A stretch of DNA of 64,000 bases from Suilimivivens sp963650485 (GTDB lineage: Bacteria > Bacillota > Clostridia > Lachnospirales > Lachnospiraceae): contig CAVJLN010000002.1 in the NCBI GenBank assembly GCA_963650485.1, forward strand, positions 31,155-95,154, given 5' to 3'. The notes below the pieces were generated by a model that saw nothing but the letters and a program-made list of their open reading frames with translations, was not told where the DNA came from and searched no databases. A program made the position numbers and the translations under genes. Below, in pieces: positions 1 through 8,450 of this stretch. Numbering within the stretch: the first letter of the stretch is position 1; every line of letters begins with the position of its first letter.

Positions 1-1443
1 GTGGAGGATGCAGTGACCTTCGATGAGGCTGACTTTCCTTATCTGACGGCAGAATTAGGCGGCGGCCTGCAGGTAACCGCACACCGGAGGCCTGTTGCAA
101 CAGGTCCGGATATCGGGGCGATGTCTTTGGTCAAAATGGGAAGCGGAGCAGGACTGCTTGGGTATTATATGTATCATGGAGGAAGCAATCCGGATGGAAA
201 GCTTACGACCTTACAGGAAAGTAAGGAAACCGGGTATGCGAATGATCTGCCGGAGATCAACTACGATTTCAATGCACCCATCCGCCAGTATGGAACCATA
301 TCGGATTCCTTGAAGGAGATTAAGCTGCTGGCTTATTTTCTTCGGGATTTCGGAGAGGACATGGCAGCTCTTCCGGCAGAGATTCCGGATGAAAGGATCA
401 AGCCGGAGGATCTGCAGACACTCCGGGTAAGCTGCCGGCATGATGAGACACATGGCTATGTCTTTTTCAATAATTATCAGCGAAGAAGAACCATGGCAGA
501 GCATAAGCAGGTGATTTTAAAAGGAAGCTGTGGAGGGGATACCGAAACAGATCACGTAACCTTTCCGTCATTCGATCTGCACAGCGGAGAGTTTGGATTT
601 TTCCCATACCGGATGAAGCTTGGAGAAGCAGTCCTTAAAAGCGCACTGGCAACACCGCTTTGCAGGCTCCGGTTGGGAGAGCAGGAGACCTATGTATTCT
701 ATGGTGACCGGAATCCCTTCTATGAATGGGAGACGAAAGAGCATGCGGATATTCTTCATCTCACAAGAAAGGAAGCCCTGAATGCATGGCATGTCACAAC
801 AGATCAGGACTATCTGATTCTTTCCGATAATTATGTCTGGGAGCAGGATGGGGAGATTCATTTTGTTGCTGCTCCGGGACAGAAGATACTGAGCTATCCG
901 GCACTTAAGACACTTCCCCAGGGGATGAAGGAAGAAGGAACGGAAGGAAGGTTTCATGTTTATCGCATGGAGGAACAGAAGACTCCGGCGCAGATTCATC
1001 TGGCAGAATGGGATGATGTGACGGCAGCTTCTGCAGGAGAAGCCGGTATGGCAGAGGAAACAGCAGGTATTGCCGCAGGCACAACAAGTGCAGCAGGCAG
1101 CTGTCCTGACAAGCCGAATAACCGGAAATATCAGGTGACCGTTTCTTATGACAGACCACTTGACCGGAAGAAGGGTGACGATCTTCTTCTGTATATCACC
1201 TACGATGGCAATGGCATGGAAATTGAAATCGAAGGGAAAAAGGTAAACGATTATTTCTATACCGGGCAGCAGGCGGTATTCAGCCTTGGCTATTTCGATT
1301 TTCCGAAGGAGCTTACCATAACGGTACAGCCTTTAGAGGAAGGAGCACCGGTGTTCCTGGAAAAGCTGCCGGAGTTCCGAAACGGAACGGCCTGCCGGAT
1401 CCGGGAGATACAGACTGTTTATCAGGAAGAAATCCGGGCATAG
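1..1443 (+). CDS. GH35 beta-galactosidase-like protein, C-terminal part
   Basis: The frame is open from the first base, so the gene begins left of the window and the GTG at base 1 is unlikely to be its start. The 480 visible residues hold the end of a glycosidase barrel: TAELGGG near residue 17, whose Glu is a plausible nucleophile, and MYHGGSNPDGK near residue 57, which resembles the MFHGGTN motif of family 35 beta-galactosidases. Beta-sandwich-like sequence follows to the stop. An Ala/Gly/Glu-rich stretch at about residues 340-370 looks like a linker. No membrane segment is visible. It is convergent with uxuB and shares a terminator with it. The family call rests on motifs only; the exact substrate cannot be read from the sequence. 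Confidence 0.7.
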   Translation: MEDAVTFDEADFPYLTAELGGGLQVTAHRRPVATGPDIGAMSLVKMGSGAGLLGYYMYHGGSNPDGKLTTLQESKETGYANDLPEINYDFNAPIRQYGTISDSLKEIKLLAYFLRDFGEDMAALPAEIPDERIKPEDLQTLRVSCRHDETHGYVFFNNYQRRRTMAEHKQVILKGSCGGDTETDHVTFPSFDLHSGEFGFFPYRMKLGEAVLKSALATPLCRLRLGEQETYVFYGDRNPFYEWETKEHADILHLTRKEALNAWHVTTDQDYLILSDNYVWEQDGEIHFVAAPGQKILSYPALKTLPQGMKEEGTEGRFHVYRMEEQKTPAQIHLAEWDDVTAASAGEAGMAEETAGIAAGTTSAAGSCPDKPNNRKYQVTVSYDRPLDRKKGDDLLLYITYDGNGMEIEIEGKKVNDYFYTGQQAVFSLGYFDFPKELTITVQPLEEGAPVFLEKLPEFRNGTACRIREIQTVYQEEIRA

Positions 1444-1484
1444 TGAGAATTACAGAAATGGAATATGAAATATAAAAAGAAATG

Positions 1485-1638
1485 GTAACTATTCAGAGCC
1501 ATGCAAAATCTGATAAATATGATCGGAATGCTTGCATTCCAGAGCATATTTGACAGATTTTATATGGCGAAGTAACCACATGAGTAAAACTTGAGTTGCG
1601 TTAGCAACGGTTTTACGAATGGGGTTCTGAATAGTTAC
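1485..1638. repeat. Dispersed inverted-repeat element, copy 1 (MITE-like)
   Basis: The 154-bp element starts GTAACTATTCAGA and ends with the exact reverse complement TCTGAATAGTTAC. Inside is a long hairpin whose arms begin AAAATCTG and end CAGATTTT, with a GGAATGC/GCATTCC tip. The last 45 bp (GAGTTGC...TAGTTAC) recur almost exactly before 21867. It fills most of the 300-bp gap between the GH35 gene and uxuB, together with the terminator at 1671. Confidence 0.75.
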
Positions 1639-1670
1639 AAGAAATGAAAAAGAAATGTAAAGCATGGATA

Positions 1671-1706
1671 AAAACAGCGGTTCCCGAATGGGAATCGCTG
1701 TTTTGT
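1671..1706. terminator. Bidirectional terminator between GH35 gene and uxuB
   Basis: A 15-bp stem (1671-1685 with 1690-1704) carries a GAAT loop and is flanked by A-run and T-run, so it can end transcripts from both convergent genes. Confidence 0.8.
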
Positions 1707-1743
1707 ACCCAACCTGTGATAATCAAAGGCAACTCAGATATAG

Positions 1744-3363
1744 TCACACATGATGTCTTAATGTGCTTTCTACAGCACCCGGTCCTGCGAGCATTTCACG
1801 GAAGTCGGAAATGACAGGCTCGGCAAGTCCACAGGTGTACAGATCCACGCCCCAGATTTCTTTTTTGTGAAGAAGGGGGGACAGGATTTTATCGGTATCT
1901 TCTGTGGAGGGAATCTTACCTAACGTAAACCGGGTAAGGCACGGTGTCAGGTCATCGAGCAGCGGATCAGAGCTTCTTTCAAATGCAGCCCCGGTATCAT
2001 CCATTCCCATCAGATAACGCAGCCATCCGGCGAAAACAAGCGGAATCATCTTAAGCTCCGAAAGGTTTAAGGTATCGGATGCCTGGTACGCCTTGATCGT
2101 TTCCCCGAAACGGATCGGGAGCTTCTGGGAGGTGTCGGTTGCGATTCTCTGCGGAGTATCCGGCATAAATGGATTCGGGATGCGTACCGTCAGAACCTCG
2201 GTAAGGAAGTCCTCGGGACGGAGAATTCCCGGATTCACGACTACGGGCATGCCCTCCTTCCAGCCGATCGTTTCCACAAGCCTCTTTAATAACGGATTCT
2301 TCATTTCCTCCGAAATCAGGGTGTAACCAAGCAGGCAGCCGAAGATGGCAAGAGCGGTATGGAGCGGATTCAGACAGGTACATACCTTCATCTTTTCCAC
2401 TTTATTCACGGTTTCCCTGTTGGTATAAATAATGCCGGCCTCATCGAGGGGAAGCTTTCCGTTCGGGAACAGATCTTCGATGATGAGATACTGACATTCC
2501 TCGGCATTTACAAACGGAGCAACATAGGTGTTTTTCTGTGTGATCACCGGGGATAACCCATCAATTTCGTCCTTTAAAAGGAGCTGTTCCACCTTCGGAT
2601 CCGGGCGGGGAGTGATCTTGTCGATCATCGTTAAGGGGAAGGAAACCAGAGAAGGGTTCTCAATATAACGCAGGAATCCATTGCGGACTAAGTTATTCTT
2701 CGTCCATTGCTCCGCAAAGGAGTGGATGGCGGCATATAATTTATCGCCGTTGTGGGAGCAGTTATCCATGCTGGCCATAGCAATCGGAAGCCGATCATGG
2801 AGATAGCGGTGATAAAGAAGAGAAGCCACCTTGCCAATATAGCTTTCACACCGTGCCGGTCCATTTGCAAAATCGGCAGATACGGCAGGCAGAAGCTCGC
2901 CTTTTCCGTTTACAAGGCTGTAGCCCTTTTCGGTAATGGTAAAGCTTACCATCTGCAGGGAAGGACTTTCGAACACTTCCTTTAAGCGTGCAAATTCATC
3001 CTCCCTGTGACTGTCTAAAATCAGGGATTCTGCAATGCTTCCGACTACGGTCTTTTCGATGCTGCCATCGGCTTTCAGCGTAACCAGAATGCTTAAGTCA
3101 TCGTGCGGACGGTTCATCTTTTCGATGATTTCATAATCAAAGCCTTCTGCTGCCAGAAGTCCGGTATCCATGATTCCTTTGTTTAGCAGCTCCTGCATCA
3201 CATTGGCCTGAAAGGCACGGAAAATATTTCCGGCGCCGAAGTGGATCCAGTGCGGCGCTTTTTTCGTTTTTGCAATCATTTCTTCACGGTCGAACTGTGG
3301 CAGGGCATAGCCTTTCTGCTCAAAGGCAGTGCGGTCTATAATTCCCTTTTTACTTAATTCCAT
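1744..3363 (-). CDS. uxuB: Fructuronate reductase / mannitol dehydrogenase family
   Basis: The 539-residue protein belongs to the mannitol/mannonate dehydrogenase family. Near residue 38 is HWIHFGAGNIFRAF, the N-terminal nucleotide-binding glycine motif, followed by the usual substrate domain (for example DNCSHNGDKL near residue 205). The expected reaction is NADH-dependent interconversion of D-fructuronate and D-mannonate in hexuronate catabolism. The start ATG at 3363 has AAGGAG upstream and overlaps the end of uxuA by 14 bases, so the two genes are translationally coupled. The uxuA partner makes fructuronate reductase more likely than mannitol or tagaturonate activity. Confidence 0.88.
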   Translation of the reverse strand: MELSKKGIIDRTAFEQKGYALPQFDREEMIAKTKKAPHWIHFGAGNIFRAFQANVMQELLNKGIMDTGLLAAEGFDYEIIEKMNRPHDDLSILVTLKADGSIEKTVVGSIAESLILDSHREDEFARLKEVFESPSLQMVSFTITEKGYSLVNGKGELLPAVSADFANGPARCESYIGKVASLLYHRYLHDRLPIAMASMDNCSHNGDKLYAAIHSFAEQWTKNNLVRNGFLRYIENPSLVSFPLTMIDKITPRPDPKVEQLLLKDEIDGLSPVITQKNTYVAPFVNAEECQYLIIEDLFPNGKLPLDEAGIIYTNRETVNKVEKMKVCTCLNPLHTALAIFGCLLGYTLISEEMKNPLLKRLVETIGWKEGMPVVVNPGILRPEDFLTEVLTVRIPNPFMPDTPQRIATDTSQKLPIRFGETIKAYQASDTLNLSELKMIPLVFAGWLRYLMGMDDTGAAFERSSDPLLDDLTPCLTRFTLGKIPSTEDTDKILSPLLHKKEIWGVDLYTCGLAEPVISDFREMLAGPGAVESTLRHHV

Positions 3364-4432
3364 GGCGTGCTTCTCCTTTCACAATGGCTTCCCAGAGCCC
3401 ATTTAAGTAGGTGGCTCCGAGAGCGCGATCATACAGGCCGTATCCGGGCATGGCAACTTCCCCCCAGATCATTCTGCCATGATCGGGACGAATCGGTCCT
3501 GTGAAATCAATATCATATAAGGCTTTCATAATTTCATACATATCGAAGCTTCCATCTGCGGAAAGATGGGCGGATTCTTCAAAATCACCCGGGAAGTTGT
3601 GCTGCAGGTTGCGGACGTGCGCAAAATGGATTCTTCCCTTGAGGGCACGGATCATTCCCGGCAGATCGTTATCGGGATTGGTTCCGTAGGAGCCGGAGCA
3701 GAAGGTGACGCCGTTGTGCGGATTGTCCACCATGTTCATCATACGCTGCAGATTTGGCAGGTTGATGATGATGCGCGGAAGTCCGAACACACTCCAGGCC
3801 GGATCGTCCGGGTGGATGGCCATATTGATGTCATATTTGTCACATACCGGCATAATTGCTTCGAGGAAGTACTTCAGGTTCGCAAAAAGCTTCTCATCAT
3901 CGACATCCTGATAAAGCTCGAACAGTTCCTTAATCCGTGCCATACGCTCCGGTTCCCAGCCGGGAAGGACGAAGCCGTTGGAATCGCCGGAAATGGAATC
4001 GAACATTTTCATCGGATCGATGCTGTCGATAGTTTTCTGGCTGTAGGCAAGCACGGTAGAACCGTCCGGACGGATGCGGGCAAGCTCGGTTCTTGTCCAG
4101 TCAAACACCGGCATGAAATTATAGCAGACCAGGTGAATGTCCTCTTCCCCAAGATGCTCCAGAGTCTTAATATAGTTGTCAATATACTGATCCCGGTCGG
4201 GAGAACCGATTTTGATGGAATCGTGGATGTTTACACTTTCGATACCGGAAATATGCAATCCGGAAGCCTCCACTTCCTCCTTTAAGGCATGAATGTCCTC
4301 ACGCTTCCAGAGGTCGCCGGGAGCGGTTTCATAAAGGGTGGTAATGACTCCGGTGACACCCGGAATCTGACGGATCTGCTGCAATGTAACGGAATCGGAT
4401 TTGCTGCCGTACCAGCGTAATGTCATTTCCAT
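3350..4432 (-). CDS. uxuA: Mannonate dehydratase
   Basis: The 360-residue protein matches mannonate dehydratase in length and layout: MTLRWYG at the start, GIESVNIHDSIK near residue 60, MAIHPDDPAW in the middle and IRPDHGRMIWGE near the end, all characteristic of UxuA. It removes water from D-mannonate to give 2-keto-3-deoxygluconate, which feeds the Entner-Doudoroff end reactions in the cytoplasm. GGAGGT lies 7 bases before the ATG at 4432. It precedes and overlaps uxuB, and an AraC-type regulator gene lies 137 bp upstream on the same strand, so glucuronate-derived inducers probably control the set. Confidence 0.93.
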   Translation of the reverse strand: MEMTLRWYGSKSDSVTLQQIRQIPGVTGVITTLYETAPGDLWKREDIHALKEEVEASGLHISGIESVNIHDSIKIGSPDRDQYIDNYIKTLEHLGEEDIHLVCYNFMPVFDWTRTELARIRPDGSTVLAYSQKTIDSIDPMKMFDSISGDSNGFVLPGWEPERMARIKELFELYQDVDDEKLFANLKYFLEAIMPVCDKYDINMAIHPDDPAWSVFGLPRIIINLPNLQRMMNMVDNPHNGVTFCSGSYGTNPDNDLPGMIRALKGRIHFAHVRNLQHNFPGDFEESAHLSADGSFDMYEIMKALYDIDFTGPIRPDHGRMIWGEVAMPGYGLYDRALGATYLNGLWEAIVKGEARHGIK

Positions 4433-4490
4433 AAGAATACCTCCAAATTCTGGATTTTCTGATATTGCTGTAACTCTGAACAGCTTTATG

Positions 4491-4513
4491 GTAACACAGA
4501 CGGTTCCTGTTAC
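4491..4513 (-). promoter_or_regulatory. Dyad in the uxuA leader region
   Basis: GTAACA and TGTTAC are separated by 11 bp in the 137-bp space between the AraC gene and uxuA. It could be a regulator site for the uxu genes. Its GTAAC ends also resemble the dispersed repeat family of this window, so the role is uncertain. Confidence 0.3.
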
Positions 4514-4569
4514 ATATAGCCGGAATTGATAAAAAGATTACAAAAATTGCATACAGAATGGAAAGATGG

Positions 4570-5460
4570 TTATTCCTTCTCCGTCATGCCGGACTGGCCC
4601 TGGCAGGAATCCTTGAAATCACGGGGAGAAACACCGAACTCCTTTTTAAATGCACGGAAAAAGGTGGTATAGTTGGTGAAGCCGTAATTTGCACAGACTT
4701 CGCTTAAGGGAGTGCCTGCGAGAATGCTTGATTTGCTGGCATAAAGCCGCTGCTTCAGAATATACTGGTGGGTAGAAACGCCCATATTTTCCTTGAAGCT
4801 GTGAGCAATATAATATTTGCTGACATAGAAATTCTCTGCCAGCACATCCAAAGACAGATCTTCTTCCAGATGAGAATGAATGTAATCACATATTTGCGAA
4901 AAAAGTGCCTTGGGCTTGCGGTATGCGGACGGGGAAGAGTATTCAGACACAATCCGGTTTAACTGCAGCAGAAAGGCACTGGTATAGCAGGCAAGAAGCT
5001 GTTCGTGAAAGGCTCCTGCCGAATGATACTCCTCCAGAAGATCAAACAGCTTGCCAAACAGAACCTGTGCAGCTCCGGAATCATTCCGGAAATGATACTG
5101 TTTTTTATGGAGCGCAAGCTGAAAGCAGTAGTCAATCTGTGAGTGGGTACGCTTTAACTGGTTTAAATAATCGGCAGCAATCCAGAGAACAATACGGCGG
5201 TAGGTCTCCTTTTCGTTGCGGAATGCCGGACGATGATAGATCCCGGGAGGAATCAGGCAGATATCACCCGGAGCAAGCGGATAGTCCTTGTCATCAATCA
5301 GGCAGTTTACCGATCCGCTTAAAAAGAAGTACACTTCATAATGCTCATGACGGTGGCTGGACACCGGTTGGAGGTTGGTGTCTTCATAGTAGAAGATTTC
5401 CAGATTCTGTCTGAGCATATTCTGACGGGTATTAAAGGTGGTTGTGTAATGCTTTGCCAT
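4570..5460 (-). CDS. AraC family transcriptional regulator with cupin sensor
   Basis: The 296-residue protein has an N-terminal cupin-like sensor (HRHEHYEVYFFLSG near residue 37, then APGDICLIPPGIYHRP) and a C-terminal AraC double helix-turn-helix. The second helix-turn-helix ends in the diagnostic GFTNYTTFFRAFKKEFGVSPRDF. Such proteins bind a sugar or sugar acid and activate nearby catabolic genes. It lies directly upstream of uxuAB on the same strand, so it probably activates hexuronate use. The ribosome site is only a G-run (AAGGGGGGG). The ligand is an inference from the neighbours. Confidence 0.85.
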   Translation of the reverse strand: MAKHYTTTFNTRQNMLRQNLEIFYYEDTNLQPVSSHRHEHYEVYFFLSGSVNCLIDDKDYPLAPGDICLIPPGIYHRPAFRNEKETYRRIVLWIAADYLNQLKRTHSQIDYCFQLALHKKQYHFRNDSGAAQVLFGKLFDLLEEYHSAGAFHEQLLACYTSAFLLQLNRIVSEYSSPSAYRKPKALFSQICDYIHSHLEEDLSLDVLAENFYVSKYYIAHSFKENMGVSTHQYILKQRLYASKSSILAGTPLSEVCANYGFTNYTTFFRAFKKEFGVSPRDFKDSCQGQSGMTEKE

Positions 5461-5524
5461 AAGGAATGTCCCCCCCTTCTTATTATTTCATAGCAACCAT
5501 TCTGAATAGTTACATTTCATATTC

Positions 5525-5573
5525 GTAACAGGTTCAGCATAGAAAGCAATTTTGCATGGCTCTGAACAGGTAC
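5525..5573. repeat. Short copy of the dispersed inverted-repeat element
   Basis: A 49-bp unit begins GTAACAGGTTCAG and ends CTGAACAGGTAC, with AGAAAGCAATTTTGCATGG inside. The same core recurs at about 34811-34830. A half motif CTGAATAGTTAC sits just before it at 5502-5513. Confidence 0.6.
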
Positions 5574-5688
5574 AGTATAGTACAATTACGATTCCACTGC
5601 AAGTTTTGCAAGGCAACAATCGCTTTCCTTTTTCGGAAAAATGTGAGACACTGTAATTGTCATCGTAGTTCGCAACAGGAGGGAACTC

Positions 5689-5984
5689 ATGCTAAAGAAA
5701 AGAAAACGAAGCTTTCGTAAGAAGCTCAAATTACCTTTACATAAGACACCTGCGCAACGCTTCCGGATGGAGCTGCGCAGAAGGGAAAAGACGCGCGCCA
5801 GAAGCAGGGAGAAGATTGCCAGAATCAAGATGCAGTATAAGACAAAAGCCGTGAAGCAGAAGGGCAGACAGAAGGAAAAGGCAGCAGGAAGGGTAGACCG
5901 GATGCTGTCAGCGGTTGTTTTCGTGTTGGGAGCAGGAATCATGGTTCTGGATAGTCTTTTAGAAAGCAGACAGCGCTACCCGAA
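5689..5984 (+). CDS. Basic single-span membrane protein, truncated by assembly gap
   Basis: ATG at 5689 follows a strong AGGAGGG site. The first 75 residues are very rich in Lys and Arg (for example KKRKRSFRKK), with a helical and probably RNA- or membrane-facing character. They are followed by one hydrophobic segment (MLSAVVFVLGAGIMVLDSLL, about residues 73-92). The frame runs into the N block at 5985, so the C-terminus is unknown. I do not recognise the family. The opposite-strand frame here has no ribosome site and is taken as a shadow. It does not continue in frame into mtnA. Confidence 0.6.
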
Positions 5985-6179
5985 NNNNNNNNNNNNNNNN
6001 NNNNNNNNNNNNNNNNNNNNNNNNNNNNNNNNNNNNNNNNNNNNNNNNNNNNNNNNNNNNNNNNNNNNNNNNNNNNNNNNNNNNNNNNNNNNNNNNNNNN
6101 NNNNNNNNNNNNNNNNNNNNNNNNNNNNNNNNNNNNNNNNNNNNNNNNNNNNNNNNNNNNNNNNNNNNNNNNNNNNNNN
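5985..6179. other. Assembly gap (195 N)
   Basis: This unknown sequence hides the end of the basic membrane protein gene and the start of mtnA. Confidence 1.
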
Positions 6180-7292
6180 AACAAAACCATACTGGATTAC
6201 GAAACGGTAGATTTTAATAAGGAAGAAAACTGTCTGGTGATTATAGACCAGACCCTGCTTCCGGGAAAGACAGAGATTATTCAGTTAAAAACAGCACAGG
6301 AGATCTGGGATGCCATTTATCTTCTGAAGGTACGTGGTGCACCGGCGATTGGAGTGGCTGCAGCCTTTGGTATTTACCAGTTAAGCTTTGAAATCTGGAG
6401 AAAACAGAAGGACATTTCTTATGAAGAATTTGAAAAGCAGTTCTTAGAGCGGAAGGAGTTTTTGAATTCCTCACGTCCCACGGCCGTGAACCTTTCGTGG
6501 GCATTGAACCGTATGGAGAAGGTTCTCCGGAAGGAGAAGGAAGCAGGAAAGAGTGTAGAGCAGATCGTAAGGATTCTGGGAGAAGAAGCTTTCCGGATGA
6601 AGGAAGAGGACATTGCGGTCTGCAAAGCAATCGGTGAAAACGGACTTTCCCTTGTGAAACCGGGGGATGGAATCCTCACACACTGTAATGCAGGGCAGCT
6701 GGCAACCTGTAAATATGGAACCGCAACCGCACCGATTTATTTAGGGCAGGAAAGAGGCTATGGTTTTCATGTATTTGCAGATGAAACAAGACCGCTTTTA
6801 CAGGGAGCAAGGCTTACTGCCTATGAGCTGCATTCTGCAGGTGTAGATGTGACCCTGATCTGTGATAACATGTCTGCAGCCGTAATGAAAAATGGCTGGG
6901 TGAATGCGGTTTTCGTAGGCTGTGACCGTGTTGCGGCAAACGGGGATGCAGCTAATAAGATCGGAACCTCAGTCGTTGCTGCTGTTGCAAAGCAGTACGG
7001 CATACCGATGTATATCTGCGCACCGACATCCACCATTGACTATGACTGCCCCACAGGGGATGACATTAAGATTGAGCAGCGTAAGCCGGAGGAAGTGACG
7101 GAAATGTGGTACAGGGAGAGAATGGCACCGGAGGGTGTGAAGGTCTTTAATCCGGCGTTTGATGTCACAGACCATTCCCTGATTACCGCGATTGTCACAG
7201 AGTATGGAATTGCACGTGCTCCGTTTACGGAATCTCTTGCAGAGATCCGCAGGAAAAAAGAGGCTGCGCCGCTTGTGAAGGAACAGGGATGA
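6180..7292 (+). CDS. mtnA: S-methyl-5-thioribose-1-phosphate isomerase, start lost in gap
   Basis: Read from 6180, the frame gives NKTILDYETVDF, the typical beginning of MtnA only a few residues after its Met, so the true start is in the gap; the GTG at 6237 is internal. Family motifs are intact: RGAPAIGVAAAFG, the active-site Cys in LTHCNAGQLATCKYG, the catalytic Asp in ICDNMSA, and FVGCDRVAANGDAANKIGT. It isomerises methylthioribose-1-phosphate to methylthioribulose-1-phosphate in recycling of 5'-methylthioadenosine. The next gene, 73 bp on, is a class II aldolase rather than MtnB dehydratase, which points to the shorter DHAP-shunt route. Confidence 0.93.
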   Translation, partial: NKTILDYETVDFNKEENCLVIIDQTLLPGKTEIIQLKTAQEIWDAIYLLKVRGAPAIGVAAAFGIYQLSFEIWRKQKDISYEEFEKQFLERKEFLNSSRPTAVNLSWALNRMEKVLRKEKEAGKSVEQIVRILGEEAFRMKEEDIAVCKAIGENGLSLVKPGDGILTHCNAGQLATCKYGTATAPIYLGQERGYGFHVFADETRPLLQGARLTAYELHSAGVDVTLICDNMSAAVMKNGWVNAVFVGCDRVAANGDAANKIGTSVVAAVAKQYGIPMYICAPTSTIDYDCPTGDDIKIEQRKPEEVTEMWYRERMAPEGVKVFNPAFDVTDHSLITAIVTEYGIARAPFTESLAEIRRKKEAAPLVKEQG

Positions 7293-7365
7293 ACGAATGC
7301 CGGTATGGAAAACAGATCGGTATAGAGAAGAATTTTGATGTCAGTTTCAGAGTATGGAGATCTGT

Positions 7366-8130
7366 ATGAAAAAGCAAAAAGAGAAACAACAAAAAGAGAA
7401 ACAACAAAAGAAGCAGCACGATCTGAACAGCAGTAATGAAAATAATCGCCTTTATCCTTCCGAAAAGGAGGCAAAAGAAGCCATTCTGGATATCGGACAG
7501 AGAATGTATGTCCGTAACTTTGTAGCGGCAAATGATGGCAACATTTCCGTCCGTACAGGCGAAAACGAGGTCTGGGCTACGCCAACCGGAGTTTCCAAGG
7601 GCTTTATGAATAAGAAGATGCTGGTAAAGGTGGATTTGCAGGGTAATGTCTTAGAGGGAACCCGTAAACCGTCTTCGGAATTAAAAATGCATTTACGTGC
7701 CTATCAGGAGAATCCTCAGTTACGCTCAGTGTGTCATGCGCACCCTCCGATCTGCACAAGCTTTTCCATCGCAGGAATTCCGTTGGATGCTCCGGTGCTG
7801 GCAGAAGCCGTGATTACGTTGGGAGACGTTCCGATTGCACCTTACGCAGAGCTTGGTACGAAGGAAGTGGCAGAGGTGATTGCACCATACTGCCATACCC
7901 ATAACGGGGTACTGCTTGCCAACCACGGGGCAGTAACCTGGGCAGAGGATGCTTATGCCGCATATTATCGTCTGGAATCCATGGAATATTATGCCAATAT
8001 TCTGATGATTACGGGGAAGATTCTTGGAAAGCAGAACCGCTTTACGAAAGAACAGGTCGACCGTCTGATTGCCATGCGTGAGAAGTTCGGAATTTCGCGC
8101 GGTGGAACTCCGGTAACAGACCGTGTATAA
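7366..8130 (+). CDS. Class II (fuculose-phosphate-type) aldolase, probable methylthioribulose-1-phosphate aldolase
   Basis: I chose the ATG at 7366 because GGAG lies 7 bases before it; an in-frame ATG at 7354 lacks a site. The first 20 residues are a Lys/Gln-rich tail made by a direct DNA repeat (KEKQQ twice). Then comes a class II aldolase/adducin domain: NDGNISVR phosphate loop, SSELKMH with the catalytic acid, HAHPP metal ligands, and NHGAVTWAEDAYAAYYRLE with the third His. Next to mtnA it most likely cleaves methylthioribulose-1-phosphate, or 5-deoxyribulose-1-phosphate, to DHAP and an aldehyde, as in the DHAP shunt. A generic fuculose-phosphate aldolase role cannot be excluded. Confidence 0.8.
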   Translation: MKKQKEKQQKEKQQKKQHDLNSSNENNRLYPSEKEAKEAILDIGQRMYVRNFVAANDGNISVRTGENEVWATPTGVSKGFMNKKMLVKVDLQGNVLEGTRKPSSELKMHLRAYQENPQLRSVCHAHPPICTSFSIAGIPLDAPVLAEAVITLGDVPIAPYAELGTKEVAEVIAPYCHTHNGVLLANHGAVTWAEDAYAAYYRLESMEYYANILMITGKILGKQNRFTKEQVDRLIAMREKFGISRGGTPVTDRV

Positions 8131-8187
8131 GGATCAGATGAAAATTTCCTTTGCAAAATATAGTTGTAAGATATCTGCAATGCGGTA

Positions 8188-8216
8188 TTGCATATAAAAA
8201 AGGAATATGATATAGT
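8188..8216 (+). promoter_or_regulatory. Promoter of the glycine-riboswitch transcript
   Basis: TTGCAT and TATAGT are separated by exactly 17 bp, about 65 bp before the aptamer. Confidence 0.65.
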
Positions 8217-8280
8217 GTTTTATGTTGATGTGCTAAAGCATTGAAGTACAAAGCGGTATGAAGATGCGACGCGGTCAATA

Positions 8281-8358
8281 CTCTGGAGAGTCCCTGATGA
8301 AGGGCGCCGAAGGTGTACGGCAGGAGACCTGCCAATCTCTCAGGCAAAAGGACAGAGC
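8281..8358 (+). ncRNA. Glycine riboswitch (single aptamer)
   Basis: The hallmark segments are present in order: CTGGAGAGTCCC, GGGCGCCGAAGGTG, GGAGACCTGCC and CTCTCAGGCAAAAGGACAGAG, closed by CTCT/AGAG. A rho-independent terminator (8387) and the symporter start (8451) follow. A second full aptamer is not seen, so this looks like the singleton form. It should couple glycine level to read-through into the transporter gene. Confidence 0.92.
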
Positions 8359-8386
8359 ATTCTATATGCATGTTCTACTCTTTAGA

Positions 8387-8412
8387 GGGCTGATGAAAAT
8401 CAGTCCTTTTTG
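8387..8412 (+). terminator. Riboswitch expression-platform terminator
   Basis: Stem GGGCTGAT / ATCAGTCC with loop GAAA is followed by five T. It lies between the glycine aptamer and the symporter gene, as expected for transcriptional control. Confidence 0.8.
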
Positions 8413-8450
8413 TTATTTCTAAAAATTCATAGAAATGAGAGGGAAGAAAA

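Noticed and set aside
3566..4285. 239-codon open frame on the plus strand
   Set aside because: It is antisense to uxuA, whose protein is complete and recognisable.
5586..5942. 118-codon hydrophobic frame on the minus strand
   Set aside because: The plus-strand frame has AGGAGGG and a plausible protein; this frame has no ribosome site.
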